Below the pieces are notes generated by a model. It saw only the letters and a list, made by a program, of their open reading frames with translations. It made no database searches and was not told the origin of the DNA. This document shows positions 42,097 through 51,741 of a stretch of DNA of 64,000 nt, piece by piece. The DNA lies in the NCBI GenBank assembly GCA_013791935.1, contig VMSV01000150.1:1-64000 (forward strand), in the 5' to 3' direction. Source of the DNA: Desulfobacteraceae bacterium (GTDB lineage: Bacteria > Desulfobacterota > Desulfobacteria > Desulfobacterales > UBA5616). The position numbers and the translations under genes are program-made. The first letter of the stretch is position 1. Every line of letters starts with the position of its first letter.

Positions 42097-42672
42097 TTAC
42101 CTTTTTAAAGCATCCCAACTGGTTTCTATTGCCGAGCGGATGATTTTGTCATCCAGGCTAATTTCACCGGCAATGTGCATTTTAGCCAGGGAAACCACCT
42201 GCCCGTTGGCTGTGGCAAAGATTAACTGGGTCGAAAGGTCCTTGATCACCTGGTGTTTTTTGCCATATTCAAAAAAGTTGACCAAGGATTCCGCATACGC
42301 CGAACAGACTTGCTGCTTGGCAGCGCAATTGATAAAGGGCGAATAGGAATATTGTTCCATAAACGAAAATTTTTGAGGGTTCGCGATATAAAACTTCAGA
42401 AGATTCTCAAAGATATTGATGAATTGTTCCCGGATCGGCATTTCTTTTGTAATATTTTCCCTCATGGCGGCCACGGATTCACCTTTGAGTTCTCGGTATA
42501 AATTAACAATGACCTCTTCTTTATTCTTGAAATAACGATAAATCGTGCCGATGCCGACATTGGCCCTATCCGCCAGGAGGGTCATGGGTGTGCCGTGAAA
42601 ACCGTTTTCAGAAAACAGTTCAAGCGCTGCGTTTAAAATAGCAATACGTTTGTCACAATCCGATTTTGTCAT
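42097..42672 (-). CDS. TetR family transcriptional regulator
   Basis: KRIAILNAALELFSENGFHGTPMTLLADRANVGIGTIYRYFKNKEEVIVNLY. Confidence 0.92.
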   Translation of the reverse strand: MTKSDCDKRIAILNAALELFSENGFHGTPMTLLADRANVGIGTIYRYFKNKEEVIVNLYRELKGESVAAMRENITKEMPIREQFINIFENLLKFYIANPQKFSFMEQYSYSPFINCAAKQQVCSAYAESLVNFFEYGKKHQVIKDLSTQLIFATANGQVVSLAKMHIAGEISLDDKIIRSAIETSWDALKR

Positions 42673-42764
42673 TATTCCATCATCATCTGTAAAAATTGGT
42701 TACGGTTTATATCCCATTCAATTCAGGAAGGACTTGAATTATGGAAATCATTTTTTCGCCAAGA

Positions 42765-42779
42765 ACGGAACGTTCATTC
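42765..42779. promoter_or_regulatory. Candidate TetR operator, copy 2 (upstream of tetR-like gene)
   Basis: ACGGAACGTTCATTC, identical 15-mer to copy 1. Confidence 0.65.
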
Positions 42780-42925
42780 ATTTTGTTTTTTTATTCTTTT
42801 ATCGGGTGACCTGTCAAGGGATTTTATTTTTCCTGTCGCTCATTCATCTATCATAAATGAAAGTCCGTGACAGCGCTCAGTTCAGTACCAGGGTTTTTCA
42901 GCATCCCTGGTACTGAAAAGGATGG

Positions 42926-43996
42926 CTATGAAGGATTCACAGCAACCGTCCAGCCGAATTTATCTTCGGATTTACCGTACTGAATGTCTATGAGCTCTTT
43001 GAACATGCGGGATGCAATGGGGCCAACTTGCCCATTTCCGATGGTGATGACTTTTTCATGGAATTTGATGTTGTCAACTGGCGAGATGATCGCTGCGGTT
43101 CCCGATCCAAATACTTCCATTAATTCACCTTTGGCATGGGCGTCAAACACTTCATCAATGGCGATTCGTCGTTCACTGACTTTCAAACCCCATGATTTTG
43201 CCATGGTGAGGACCGAGTCTCGGGTGATGCCGGACAGGATGCTGCCATTCAACCGGGGGGTGACAATTTCATCGCCCAGGACAAAGAAGATGTTCATGGA
43301 ACCGACTTCTTCCACGTATTTCAACTCAACGCCGTCCAGCCACAGCACCTGGGTATACCCGTCCTTATGGGCAAGCTCGGTGGCGTAAAGGCTGGCCGCA
43401 TAGTTTCCGGCAGTCTTCGCTTGTCCCACGCCGCCCCTTACAGCACGGACGTAATCTCTTGTCACCCAGATTTTAACAGGGTTGAATCCTTCAGGATAAT
43501 AAGCACCAACCGGTGACATGATCATGAAGAAGCGATACGTATTGGATGCACGAAGTCCGATGTAGGGGTCTGTGGCGATGATGGTCGGTCGGATATACAG
43601 AGAAGTGCCGGTTTCACTCGGTACCCAGGATCGTTCCATGTCTACGAGTTTCAGAAGTGCTTTTAAGATAAACGCTTCGTCTATCTGAGGAATGCAGAGC
43701 ATTTCGGCTGATTTGTTCATCCGTTGGAAATTATCCCTGGGTCTGAAAAGTTGGATGTTCCCCTTGGGTGTCCGGAACGCCTTGAGGCCTTCGAAAATGG
43801 CTTGACCGTAATGAAGCACCATGGTGGCCGGGCTCATGCTCATGGGACCGAAGGGTTCGATACACGGATTATGCCATCCTTTTTCAGGATTGTAATCCAT
43901 GTTGAACATATAATCTGTGAAAAAGGTGCCGAACCCCAGACCCGAATCGATGGGATGGTCTTTTAGTGTTTCTGTCTTTTTAATGGTAATATCCAT
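42926..43996 (-). CDS. ilvE: Branched-chain amino acid aminotransferase
   Basis: LHYGQAIFEGLKAFRTPKGNIQLFRPRDNFQRMNKSAEMLCIP...GGVGQAKTAGNYAASLYA; start at MDITIKK with AGAGGGAACC upstream. Confidence 0.93.
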   Translation of the reverse strand: MDITIKKTETLKDHPIDSGLGFGTFFTDYMFNMDYNPEKGWHNPCIEPFGPMSMSPATMVLHYGQAIFEGLKAFRTPKGNIQLFRPRDNFQRMNKSAEMLCIPQIDEAFILKALLKLVDMERSWVPSETGTSLYIRPTIIATDPYIGLRASNTYRFFMIMSPVGAYYPEGFNPVKIWVTRDYVRAVRGGVGQAKTAGNYAASLYATELAHKDGYTQVLWLDGVELKYVEEVGSMNIFFVLGDEIVTPRLNGSILSGITRDSVLTMAKSWGLKVSERRIAIDEVFDAHAKGELMEVFGSGTAAIISPVDNIKFHEKVITIGNGQVGPIASRMFKELIDIQYGKSEDKFGWTVAVNPS

Positions 43997-44331
43997 GGTT
44001 CCCTCTGATGTTATAAGTGTTAAATGCGGTCTTCTAACGGCAAACAATAATTTTTTCTAAATCATTTATTCCATGCGGTCAAAATATCCATCGAAGCCAA
44101 GCCACTTTTTTTTAAATCATTTATGGAACCTAAATCAAGCTTTTGTTTTAAACCACGAAGGGTGTTTCCATAATATGATCCGGTTTAAACCCTGAGAATC
44201 TTTTTTAATCCGTTTGACAAAAACTGTTTTCACGGGTATCTCATAATTCTCCGATTTTGGCGTAAACATTAGCATTTGCTTTCATAACGCAGTCCACAAT
44301 ATTAAAAAAAGATTGGGGACAACGAGGGATA

Positions 44332-44898
44332 ATGAATAAAGAAAAAATAGATATCAGATGGCACGGTAGAGGAGGCCAGGGTGCCATAACCGCTGCAAAA
44401 ATCGTTGCCAACGGTGCATTTATTTCAGGCTACAAAGGGGTTGTTATGGCCCCGACCTTTGGAACAGAAAGAAGGGGGGCTCCCGTATTCACCTCTCTTA
44501 AAATCTCCACAAATAAAATCTACGATCTATCCCCCATTGAAACTCCGGATATGGTGGTGGTGCTGGATCATACCCTCTTAGAAGAAGTGAATGTGACCGC
44601 AGGCCTCAAACAAGGAGGTTTGCTGATCATCAACACGCCCATGGGCCTTGAAAAGTACTCTTTTGAAGGGGTCCAGCTTGCGGTATCCGATGTCACCGCC
44701 CATGCCATTGATTCAGGATTGCCGCAAGGAGTTGTGAGTTCAGGGATTATCGGCGCTTTTTCTAAAGCCAGCGGCCTGATTGATATCGACATCTTGGTTA
44801 AGGCTGTTGAAGAAGAATTCAAAGATAAAAAACCACGAATAAATGCCGATGCGGCACGCCTCGTGTATGAGCGGACGCAAATCAGAGGTTTGATATGA
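44332..44898 (+). CDS. 2-oxoacid:ferredoxin oxidoreductase gamma subunit
   Basis: IDIRWHGRGGQGAITAAKIVANGAFISGYKGVVMAPTFGTERRGAPV. Confidence 0.92.
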   Translation: MNKEKIDIRWHGRGGQGAITAAKIVANGAFISGYKGVVMAPTFGTERRGAPVFTSLKISTNKIYDLSPIETPDMVVVLDHTLLEEVNVTAGLKQGGLLIINTPMGLEKYSFEGVQLAVSDVTAHAIDSGLPQGVVSSGIIGAFSKASGLIDIDILVKAVEEEFKDKKPRINADAARLVYERTQIRGLI

Positions 44899-45215
44899 AA
44901 CATGAGAAATTTCCCGGCATGATATCCCGGAGTGAAGCGGGCCCGGGAGACGGTGGACGGACCGGTTCATGGCGAGTGCTTCGCCCGGTGATCGATCTTT
45001 CACACTGTATCCCCGCCAAAACCAATAAAAAGGCATGTTTTACGTGCTGGCTCTACTGCCCTGACGGGGTTGTTTCTAAAACCATCCCACCGAAAATCGA
45101 TTACGAATATTGCAAAGGTTGCGGAATCTGTGCTGAAGAATGCCCCGGCAAGGCGATCAGCATGGAGGAAGAATCCAGTTTTATCAATAAGGAGAAAAGC
45201 CAGGGATGCATTTAA
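44895..45215 (+). CDS. 2-oxoacid:ferredoxin oxidoreductase delta (ferredoxin) subunit
   Basis: CFTCWLYCPDGVV...DYEYCKGCGICAEECPGKAISM; 4-nt overlap with gamma. Confidence 0.9.
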   Translation: MKHEKFPGMISRSEAGPGDGGRTGSWRVLRPVIDLSHCIPAKTNKKACFTCWLYCPDGVVSKTIPPKIDYEYCKGCGICAEECPGKAISMEEESSFINKEKSQGCI

Positions 45216-46405
45216 TCGAATCAGGTAATGTTGCGGCAGCAACAGGGGTAATGCTTTCAAGAGCTCAAGTGATCGCCGCATACCCCATTACACCCCAGAC
45301 ACCGTTAACGGAAAAATTATCCGAATTTGTGGCTTCCGGAGAAATGGAAGCCGAATACATACCGGTGGAGAGTGAACATAGCGCCATGGCCGTCTGTATA
45401 GCCGCTTCATCTGCAGGGGCAAGGACGTTTACCGCCACCAGTGCCAATGGCCTTCTTTACATGAGCGAACAGCTTCACTGGGCTGCGGGGGCACGACTGC
45501 CCATCGTGATGTGCGTGGCAAATCGAGGGATTGGCGCACCCTGGACCGTATGGAATGACCACCAGGATTCGGTAAGCCAGAGAGACGTGGGCTGGATTCA
45601 GCTTTACGCCAATGATCATCAACAGATTATCGATTCAGTGATCAAGGCCTTTTTCCTGGCGGAAACCGTGAGCATTCCGGTGATGGTCTGTTATGACGGG
45701 TACCTTTTGTCCCATACCTACATGCCCTTTGAAAAGCCGGATCAGGACGCGGTGGATGCTTTTTTACCCCCATACAACCCCATCCATTTTCTCGACCCGG
45801 AAAACCCGTCGAATTTCAACACCGTGACGCTTTCGGAGGTGAGACCCGATATCCATGGACAAACAGCGCCGGGTTACATGGAAATTCGTCATGCTCTTCA
45901 TCAGGACATGCGGACTGCCATTGAGGTTCTTGAAGAAATCGACTCAAGATTTTTTGAAAAATTCGCACGGGGCGGGAATCCTTTTGTTGAACCTTACTGC
46001 TGCAGCGATGCGGACCATGTGGTCGTGTGCATGGGATCTCTGTCCTATCATTTCAGGGATGTAATCGATCTTTTGAGGGAAGCGGGTGTTAAGGTTGGTG
46101 TTATGGGCATCCAGCTTTACCGGCCTTTCCCTGATCAAGCCATTGTCAAGGCTCTCCATGGAAAACGAAATGTCATGGTATTTGAAAAAGCCCTGAGCTA
46201 TGGAAATCAAGGCGCTCTTTATGCGGATACCAAATCCGCCCTGTACACCACCTCGGAAAAACCGCTGATGAGTAATTATATTCTAGGGCTTGGCGGACGG
46301 GAAATCAAAACCCGGCAATTGCTGGATGTGGTCAAGGCATCCTGTGAAAACCCTGAAAAGAACGGTGATACGCCCATCTGGATCGGGCTGGAATGCCAGG
46401 AATAA
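45206..46405 (+). CDS. 2-oxoacid:ferredoxin oxidoreductase alpha subunit
   Basis: GNVAAATGVMLSRAQVIAAYPITPQTPLTEKLSEFVASGEMEAEYIPVESEHSAMAVCIAAS. Confidence 0.93.
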   Translation: MHLIESGNVAAATGVMLSRAQVIAAYPITPQTPLTEKLSEFVASGEMEAEYIPVESEHSAMAVCIAASSAGARTFTATSANGLLYMSEQLHWAAGARLPIVMCVANRGIGAPWTVWNDHQDSVSQRDVGWIQLYANDHQQIIDSVIKAFFLAETVSIPVMVCYDGYLLSHTYMPFEKPDQDAVDAFLPPYNPIHFLDPENPSNFNTVTLSEVRPDIHGQTAPGYMEIRHALHQDMRTAIEVLEEIDSRFFEKFARGGNPFVEPYCCSDADHVVVCMGSLSYHFRDVIDLLREAGVKVGVMGIQLYRPFPDQAIVKALHGKRNVMVFEKALSYGNQGALYADTKSALYTTSEKPLMSNYILGLGGREIKTRQLLDVVKASCENPEKNGDTPIWIGLECQE

Positions 46406-47290
46406 ATGATGGAAATTAAAACAAGCATACTTAATCTGACGGAAGACGAAGGGGTTTATCCGGGGAACAGGGCCTGTGCCGGATGCGGGCTCGGCATTGT
46501 TTACAAGATCGCCCTCAAAGCTTTGGGGAAAAACACCATACTGGTGGTTCCGCCCAGCTGCCTCACGGTGCTTCAGGGGCTTTATCCCATTGCATCAACG
46601 AAACTGCCTTGTCTCAATGTGACCTTTGCCTCAACAGGGGCTGCAGCCACGGGCGTCCGTGCCGCCATGAACGCGTTAAAAAAACAGAACATCAATGTGG
46701 TGGCCTTTGCCGGAGACGGCGGCACAGGTGATATTGGAATCCAGGCATTGTCCGGAGCGTGTGAGCGGGGGGATGATATCCTCTACATCTGCTACGACAA
46801 TGAAGCGTATATGAACACAGGGGTTCAACGGTCCGGGACCACTCCCCAAGGCGTGATAACCACCACCACACCGATTAAAGGCAAAGTTCAGGTAAAAAAA
46901 GACATCCCGGCGATTGTTGCCGCTCACAACATTGCTTATCTGGCCACGGCATCGGCAGCTTACCCCCTGGATCTTTACGACAAAGTCAAAAAGGCCATTT
47001 CGTTGAAAGGGACCAAATACATTCATGTTCATACACCCTGTCCACCAGGGTGGGGATTCGAGTCCCGAATGACGGTCAAAGTGGGTAAACTGGCCGTTGA
47101 GACCGGACTGTTTGACCTCTATGAGAAGGACGCAGCCGGGTTCCGACATACCGGAGCCTCTAAAAAAGTGAAAGATAAATCACGGCTTCCGGTTACGGAT
47201 TATTTCAAAACACAGGATCGATTCAAATCCCTTTCTGATGAACTGATTGGCGACATCCAGGACCAAGTAGACCGGAAGTGGCGGGAGTAA
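46406..47290 (+). CDS. 2-oxoacid:ferredoxin oxidoreductase beta subunit (TPP-binding)
   Basis: GNRACAGCGLGIVYKIALKALG...AGDGGTGDIGIQALSGACERGDDILYICYDNEAYMNTGVQRSGTTP. Confidence 0.93.
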   Translation: MMEIKTSILNLTEDEGVYPGNRACAGCGLGIVYKIALKALGKNTILVVPPSCLTVLQGLYPIASTKLPCLNVTFASTGAAATGVRAAMNALKKQNINVVAFAGDGGTGDIGIQALSGACERGDDILYICYDNEAYMNTGVQRSGTTPQGVITTTTPIKGKVQVKKDIPAIVAAHNIAYLATASAAYPLDLYDKVKKAISLKGTKYIHVHTPCPPGWGFESRMTVKVGKLAVETGLFDLYEKDAAGFRHTGASKKVKDKSRLPVTDYFKTQDRFKSLSDELIGDIQDQVDRKWRE

Positions 47291-47294
47291 CGAA

Positions 47295-47328
47295 TAAAAA
47301 ACCAGGAGGCATACGAACCCCCTGGTTT
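47295..47328. terminator. Hairpin terminator shared by convergent genes (best for minus strand)
   Basis: AAACCAGG...CCTGGTTT stem; minus strand reads CCTGGTTTTTTATT. Confidence 0.65.
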
Positions 47329-47367
47329 CAGAACTATTCCTTGGCTTGTCTTCAGACGCTATTCTTA

Positions 47368-47575
47368 CCTAAATTGAGCGTTTCAAAATTTCGAACCTGA
47401 GAAATGTTTCATGATCCTATGGGATGTAAACCAACTGTCTGTCAAAAATTTGAAACCCTTCGGGATTTCCGATTTCACCGCATCTGCTGTGTCAAATGCC
47501 ATCCCGCATAGGCAAGTATAGCGAAATACCATTTTCCTTGCATCTGCGGCAAACTCGAAAATCGCTCAAATTAGG
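47368..47575. mobile_element. MITE-like non-coding element, 208 bp
   Basis: Terminal inverted repeats CCTAAATTGAGCG / CGCTCAAATTAGG (12/13), flanked by TCTTA direct repeats at 47363-47367 and 47576-47580; internal inverted CCTATGGGATG / CATCCCGCATAGG; no credible ORF. Confidence 0.7.
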
Positions 47576-47577
47576 TC

Positions 47578-48237
47578 TTACAGTTTAAAACGAATCCCGA
47601 CTGTAAAATTATGGCTGCCGTAATCCCCATCCACCAAAAGGCCGTCCTTGTCAAGGTCAGGATCGGCCGTGACAAAATAGCGGTAGCCCAAATCCAGATC
47701 CATGGTTTCGCATAGAGTCCAGGCCACCCCCAGGCTACCCTGGTAGGCAAAAACCGTATCATCGACGTTAAGATCGTCTACATCATGCCTGGCATATCCA
47801 ATGCCTGCACCAACATAGGGGGTTAAGGCGGAATCCGTTTTGAAATCATAATAGCCGTTTACCATCAGGGCCATGGTTTTGAGGGTATCCTCCCCTTCCA
47901 GACCGGTTGCTTGCACATCGCTGTTTCGGTATTCAAATTCGCCTTCCACTCGGAAAGTATCCATGATGGTTGATCCAACCGATACCCCGACCAGATATCC
48001 GGTGTCAAACCCCAGTTCGCCGGCATAATCCTCTGTAGGGGGAGCCATATCGGCAAGCGTTGCGTCTAAATAGACAATCTCTTCACCCGGAATCCTGATC
48101 TCAATGTCTTTTACCACGCTAAGACCGCCTTTGACTCCCACATACATCCCTGCCGAAGCAGATCCAGCCAAGAGTAACGACAAGCATACAAACAAGATCA
48201 TCCAATGGCTCTTCTTCATCATCCTTCTCCTTTTCAT
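47578..48237 (-). CDS. Outer-membrane beta-barrel protein
   Basis: Signal peptide (LLLAGSASAGMYVGVKGGLS), MALMVNGYYDFKTDSALTPYVGAGIGYARHD, C-terminal SHNFTVGIRFKL. Confidence 0.8.
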   Translation of the reverse strand: MKRRRMMKKSHWMILFVCLSLLLAGSASAGMYVGVKGGLSVVKDIEIRIPGEEIVYLDATLADMAPPTEDYAGELGFDTGYLVGVSVGSTIMDTFRVEGEFEYRNSDVQATGLEGEDTLKTMALMVNGYYDFKTDSALTPYVGAGIGYARHDVDDLNVDDTVFAYQGSLGVAWTLCETMDLDLGYRYFVTADPDLDKDGLLVDGDYGSHNFTVGIRFKL

Positions 48238-48703
48238 GCCGGAAATCGGCGTTTAATAAATAAAAACAATCCGAAAAGTGCCCTGTCTCCGAAACTGGCG
48301 ATTCATTACCAACGATTTATGATTAAATCAATAAAAAGGTCTTTAGGTTGAGCAAAGTTATTCTGACTGCCCGGTTAAGAAGGTTTTTGAGAAAGACCTT
48401 ATTGAAAATTCAGGCCTGCAAGAATTTTGTTTTTTCTGCCCCACCTCTTTTGTTTTTTCAAACAATATCGAATATACGAGTTTTGTTTCGCTCTTCGATA
48501 CTTCTTTCCGGGAGACAAAACAAGCCAGATGAAAGACAAGTGTCCGGTTTTATAGATTAAATATCAACTTATTGATTTTAATTTTGATATTTAAGTACAG
48601 CAAAGCATGACTTGCCTTTTAGCGCATAACGGGTTATGGTTTGCCGATTTTTTTCATATGAAATCCTATCCCTTCAACACCTTATTTTTAAGGAGACGAA
48701 ACG

Positions 48704-49990
48704 ATGATGGACCATGGAATCAGATCATATTTATGCTTGTTGTTCACTTTTTTAATCGTCATCACATCGGTCTTTGCCCAGGAGGAAGAGAAACCCGCCA
48801 CCCGGGACAAGGGGCCCTTGGGGGGATTTCTCAAAATAATAGGGGATGCAGCCCAGGAATCCCTCAAGCAAGGCATCGATGAATTCATCGGCACCTACAA
48901 AGGCCGGATCGGTGAAGTTAAACTACTGGAAAGACGCGGGGATTCCATTGCCCTGGAAGTGAAATATGAAGGCGTCAGGCGCAAGGACGGAGTATATGTC
49001 CAGGGAGAGGTTATGGGCTGGGGAAATCCCATGGCAGGCTTCAAAAGCACCTTAACACCCATTCAAGAAAAAGACGGAGTTGTGCGGCTGACCATTGGCT
49101 GGCAACAACAGGATGATTCCGGATGGTCTGTTTCAACGGAAGAGGCAATTACATCGGACCAGATTCGATTATCCCTGGTACGGGACACCAATCCCGAGCG
49201 CCCCTTCGGCATTCTGGACTATGATTTCCAAAAGACCTGGACCGCAAACCATGATATCGAAACCGTCGAAGATACCGCAGGAGTGGAAACCAGCCCATCG
49301 GGTGGATCCATTGAGTTGGCCGAGGGTGAAACTCCGGCGCAAGCTGGCGCCCCTGCTCCGGGAACTCTAAAACCGGCGGGTGTATTGATAAAACCGGGAG
49401 CGGTATTAGCCCCCAGGGCAACCACAACCATTCAACAATCCACCGCTTTGCCCGGAACAACCGTGAATACCCAGACTTTGCAGATCCCGGCCCGGGTGAT
49501 TTCCGATTATAATTTCTTTACTAATGCTTCCAAAGCCAAATGGCGGAGCGCCGCCGGGGATCTTTCCTTTCCCGGAAAGACCAGCAACAACCAAGGGTTT
49601 GCACTTACCCTGAACACCGGCGTAATCTGTCCCAACAACAATGCCGTCAACCTTCTGCAAACCCACCCCCAGTGGGTAAACGGCGGATGGATTGAAGGAC
49701 GCTTTCCTGCCATGGTTCTGGGCCAGAACGTGAAGTTCAAATCCGTGGGCGCCCTGCTGAAAGGCGCAGACCAATCCGACGGTGTGGTCATGTCCGTGTC
49801 CGTATGGCATGACGGCAAATTATATCCGGTTCTTTCCAAACGTGTGAATACCACCCAATATGTGGACATGGAAGCGGACCTGTCCTCCTGGAACGGTAAA
49901 ACCATCCAGATCGTCATGGCTGTAAAATCAGGCCCAACCAGCACCCGGGACTGGGCGGTTTGGGTGAATCCGAGACTGGTTAAGCCATAG
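48704..49990 (+). CDS. Exported hypothetical protein, first gene of the paralog operon
   Basis: Signal peptide (LCLLFTFLIVITSVFAQEEE); AAGGAG RBS; no recognised domain. Confidence 0.7.
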   Translation: MMDHGIRSYLCLLFTFLIVITSVFAQEEEKPATRDKGPLGGFLKIIGDAAQESLKQGIDEFIGTYKGRIGEVKLLERRGDSIALEVKYEGVRRKDGVYVQGEVMGWGNPMAGFKSTLTPIQEKDGVVRLTIGWQQQDDSGWSVSTEEAITSDQIRLSLVRDTNPERPFGILDYDFQKTWTANHDIETVEDTAGVETSPSGGSIELAEGETPAQAGAPAPGTLKPAGVLIKPGAVLAPRATTTIQQSTALPGTTVNTQTLQIPARVISDYNFFTNASKAKWRSAAGDLSFPGKTSNNQGFALTLNTGVICPNNNAVNLLQTHPQWVNGGWIEGRFPAMVLGQNVKFKSVGALLKGADQSDGVVMSVSVWHDGKLYPVLSKRVNTTQYVDMEADLSSWNGKTIQIVMAVKSGPTSTRDWAVWVNPRLVKP

Positions 49991-50135
49991 GACTCGTTTT
50001 CACTCAAATTGCGTATAGAAACCCGTGTAGGGAACAGGCATGCCTGTTCCCGCCTTTGTGTAAACGTAAAAAATGTTTTTAGAATTCGATCGGGTTAAAA
50101 TCTCACACTACCCAAAGACAACAGGAGTAAAACCC

Positions 50136-51737
50136 ATGCGCACCTGGATTGCCCTATTCATTTTTCTCGGTTTGATGTTACCCGTCCCGGCCGAAGACAA
50201 TTCTTCCTCGGGAGGCAAAACCACAAAAAATGCCAAAATTCTTCTTTCGCCCATAAAGCCCATGAAAACCATGGAGTTCAAGCCGGTTACCGCGGTCCAG
50301 ATCAGAAAACCCCTGGCCATCAAACTGGAAAGACTCAGACCCATCCTCCCCTCCCCCACCCTTCCTAAACCAAAAGGACCTGACCCGAGTGCCATCCTTG
50401 ATTTAAGCGATGTCATCGATGATCCGAGCCTGCTGGAAGACTTGGCCATGGTCTGCGGGTGGGACAGCCACCTGATTCTTCAGGATACGGCCGCGCCCCA
50501 TGTATTTTATTATATCCCCAGAGAGTTTCTTCTGAAACGGGACCCGGACGGGTACCGTTTCAATGTGCAATACAACACCCGGGCAGAACCCGGGCAACCC
50601 TCGGTGATGCTCACCGCGGAATTGGAGGCTCCCCATCGTTCCGGAGATGTGAACCTCCTCAAATCCATTATGCGTCAGGCCCTTGGCCTCAAGGCCACAG
50701 ACCCCCTGGACATCAAGGCCCTTCCTGGGCTGGGCGCAACCGCGGACCTTCAATCCCTGGCCACGGGTCTTGCCCTTACGGCCGATCGAATTCATTTAAC
50801 GGTTCCCGCCTATTTAAAGCAGGTTTTCCGCATGACCCTGTCACTCACCCAGGATGAAACCGAAGAAGTCCTGGCCCAGGTTTCCCGTGATGGTCTGGTG
50901 GGAAGTCTTAACGTAAAGGTCATGGACACGGTGATTCCCATTCCCATCCGCATTCAGTATCAGGAATTTTCAGGCCCCCGGCTCAAGGGATTTGATGAGT
51001 GGTCGGAGGGAAAATCCATTGCGTCCCTTGAAAATATAACGGATTTTCCCTTAAATATCGATTCCATCAATGCCTATCGATTACAAGAAGGCAACCTGGA
51101 AAGGGTCTCCAAAAAGCTAAAACCCATGGACATGGAACCTGGAAAGACCAAGCCCCTTTCCCTTCCCACCTCCGAAAAGCTTCTGGGAGACCACCTCATG
51201 GTGACCTGGATGGGCTTAACCCTGGATGGCAATTGCGAAAACTGCATCAAAAAGATTGATTTGAAGGCAAGAAAAGGCGTGGGGCTTGCTCCCGGAAGTA
51301 AAATCCACCTGGAAGCCATTCCCGCCATTTTTGAAGAGTTCGGTTTATACAAACTCATCGTCCATGTTCAGTCCCCCTATTTTACGGCAAACGGAACCGA
51401 GGTTCAGGAACAGGAAACCACCCTGTCTTCGGATAAGAACCAGAATGAAGATCTCCAGATCTTTGTTCCTTCCAACAAAGGCAACGAGCCACTGCTTTAT
51501 AAATACCGTCTTGAGGTCGTAACAGAAACCGGAGAAACCCGCATGGAACCCGATTGGACCGAAGCCCGGAAGCTGACCCAGTTCTTCGGTTCCAACCAGG
51601 TTTCCGCCCTGTTCCCGGACACCCAAAGCCCGGTAATGACCCCTGACCCTTCTGAATCCCCCGATTCCGAAGGGTCCAAAGATACGACAGAACCAAAGGA
51701 TACGACCACCGCACCCGAAGAAAATCAGGGGGAGTAA
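50136..51737 (+). CDS. Exported hypothetical protein with FYYIP motif (operon gene 2)
   Basis: MRTWIALFIFLGLMLPVPAEDN signal peptide; RBS ACAGGAG; HVFYYIPREFLLKRDPDGYRFNVQYNTR. Confidence 0.72.
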   Translation: MRTWIALFIFLGLMLPVPAEDNSSSGGKTTKNAKILLSPIKPMKTMEFKPVTAVQIRKPLAIKLERLRPILPSPTLPKPKGPDPSAILDLSDVIDDPSLLEDLAMVCGWDSHLILQDTAAPHVFYYIPREFLLKRDPDGYRFNVQYNTRAEPGQPSVMLTAELEAPHRSGDVNLLKSIMRQALGLKATDPLDIKALPGLGATADLQSLATGLALTADRIHLTVPAYLKQVFRMTLSLTQDETEEVLAQVSRDGLVGSLNVKVMDTVIPIPIRIQYQEFSGPRLKGFDEWSEGKSIASLENITDFPLNIDSINAYRLQEGNLERVSKKLKPMDMEPGKTKPLSLPTSEKLLGDHLMVTWMGLTLDGNCENCIKKIDLKARKGVGLAPGSKIHLEAIPAIFEEFGLYKLIVHVQSPYFTANGTEVQEQETTLSSDKNQNEDLQIFVPSNKGNEPLLYKYRLEVVTETGETRMEPDWTEARKLTQFFGSNQVSALFPDTQSPVMTPDPSESPDSEGSKDTTEPKDTTTAPEENQGE

Positions 51738-51741
51738 CCCA

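Noticed and set aside
44255-44285. Possible sigma-54 promoter TTGGCGTAAACATTAGC upstream of the oxidoreductase operon
   Set aside because: GG-GC spacing is 11 rather than 10 nt and the -12 element lacks TTGC.
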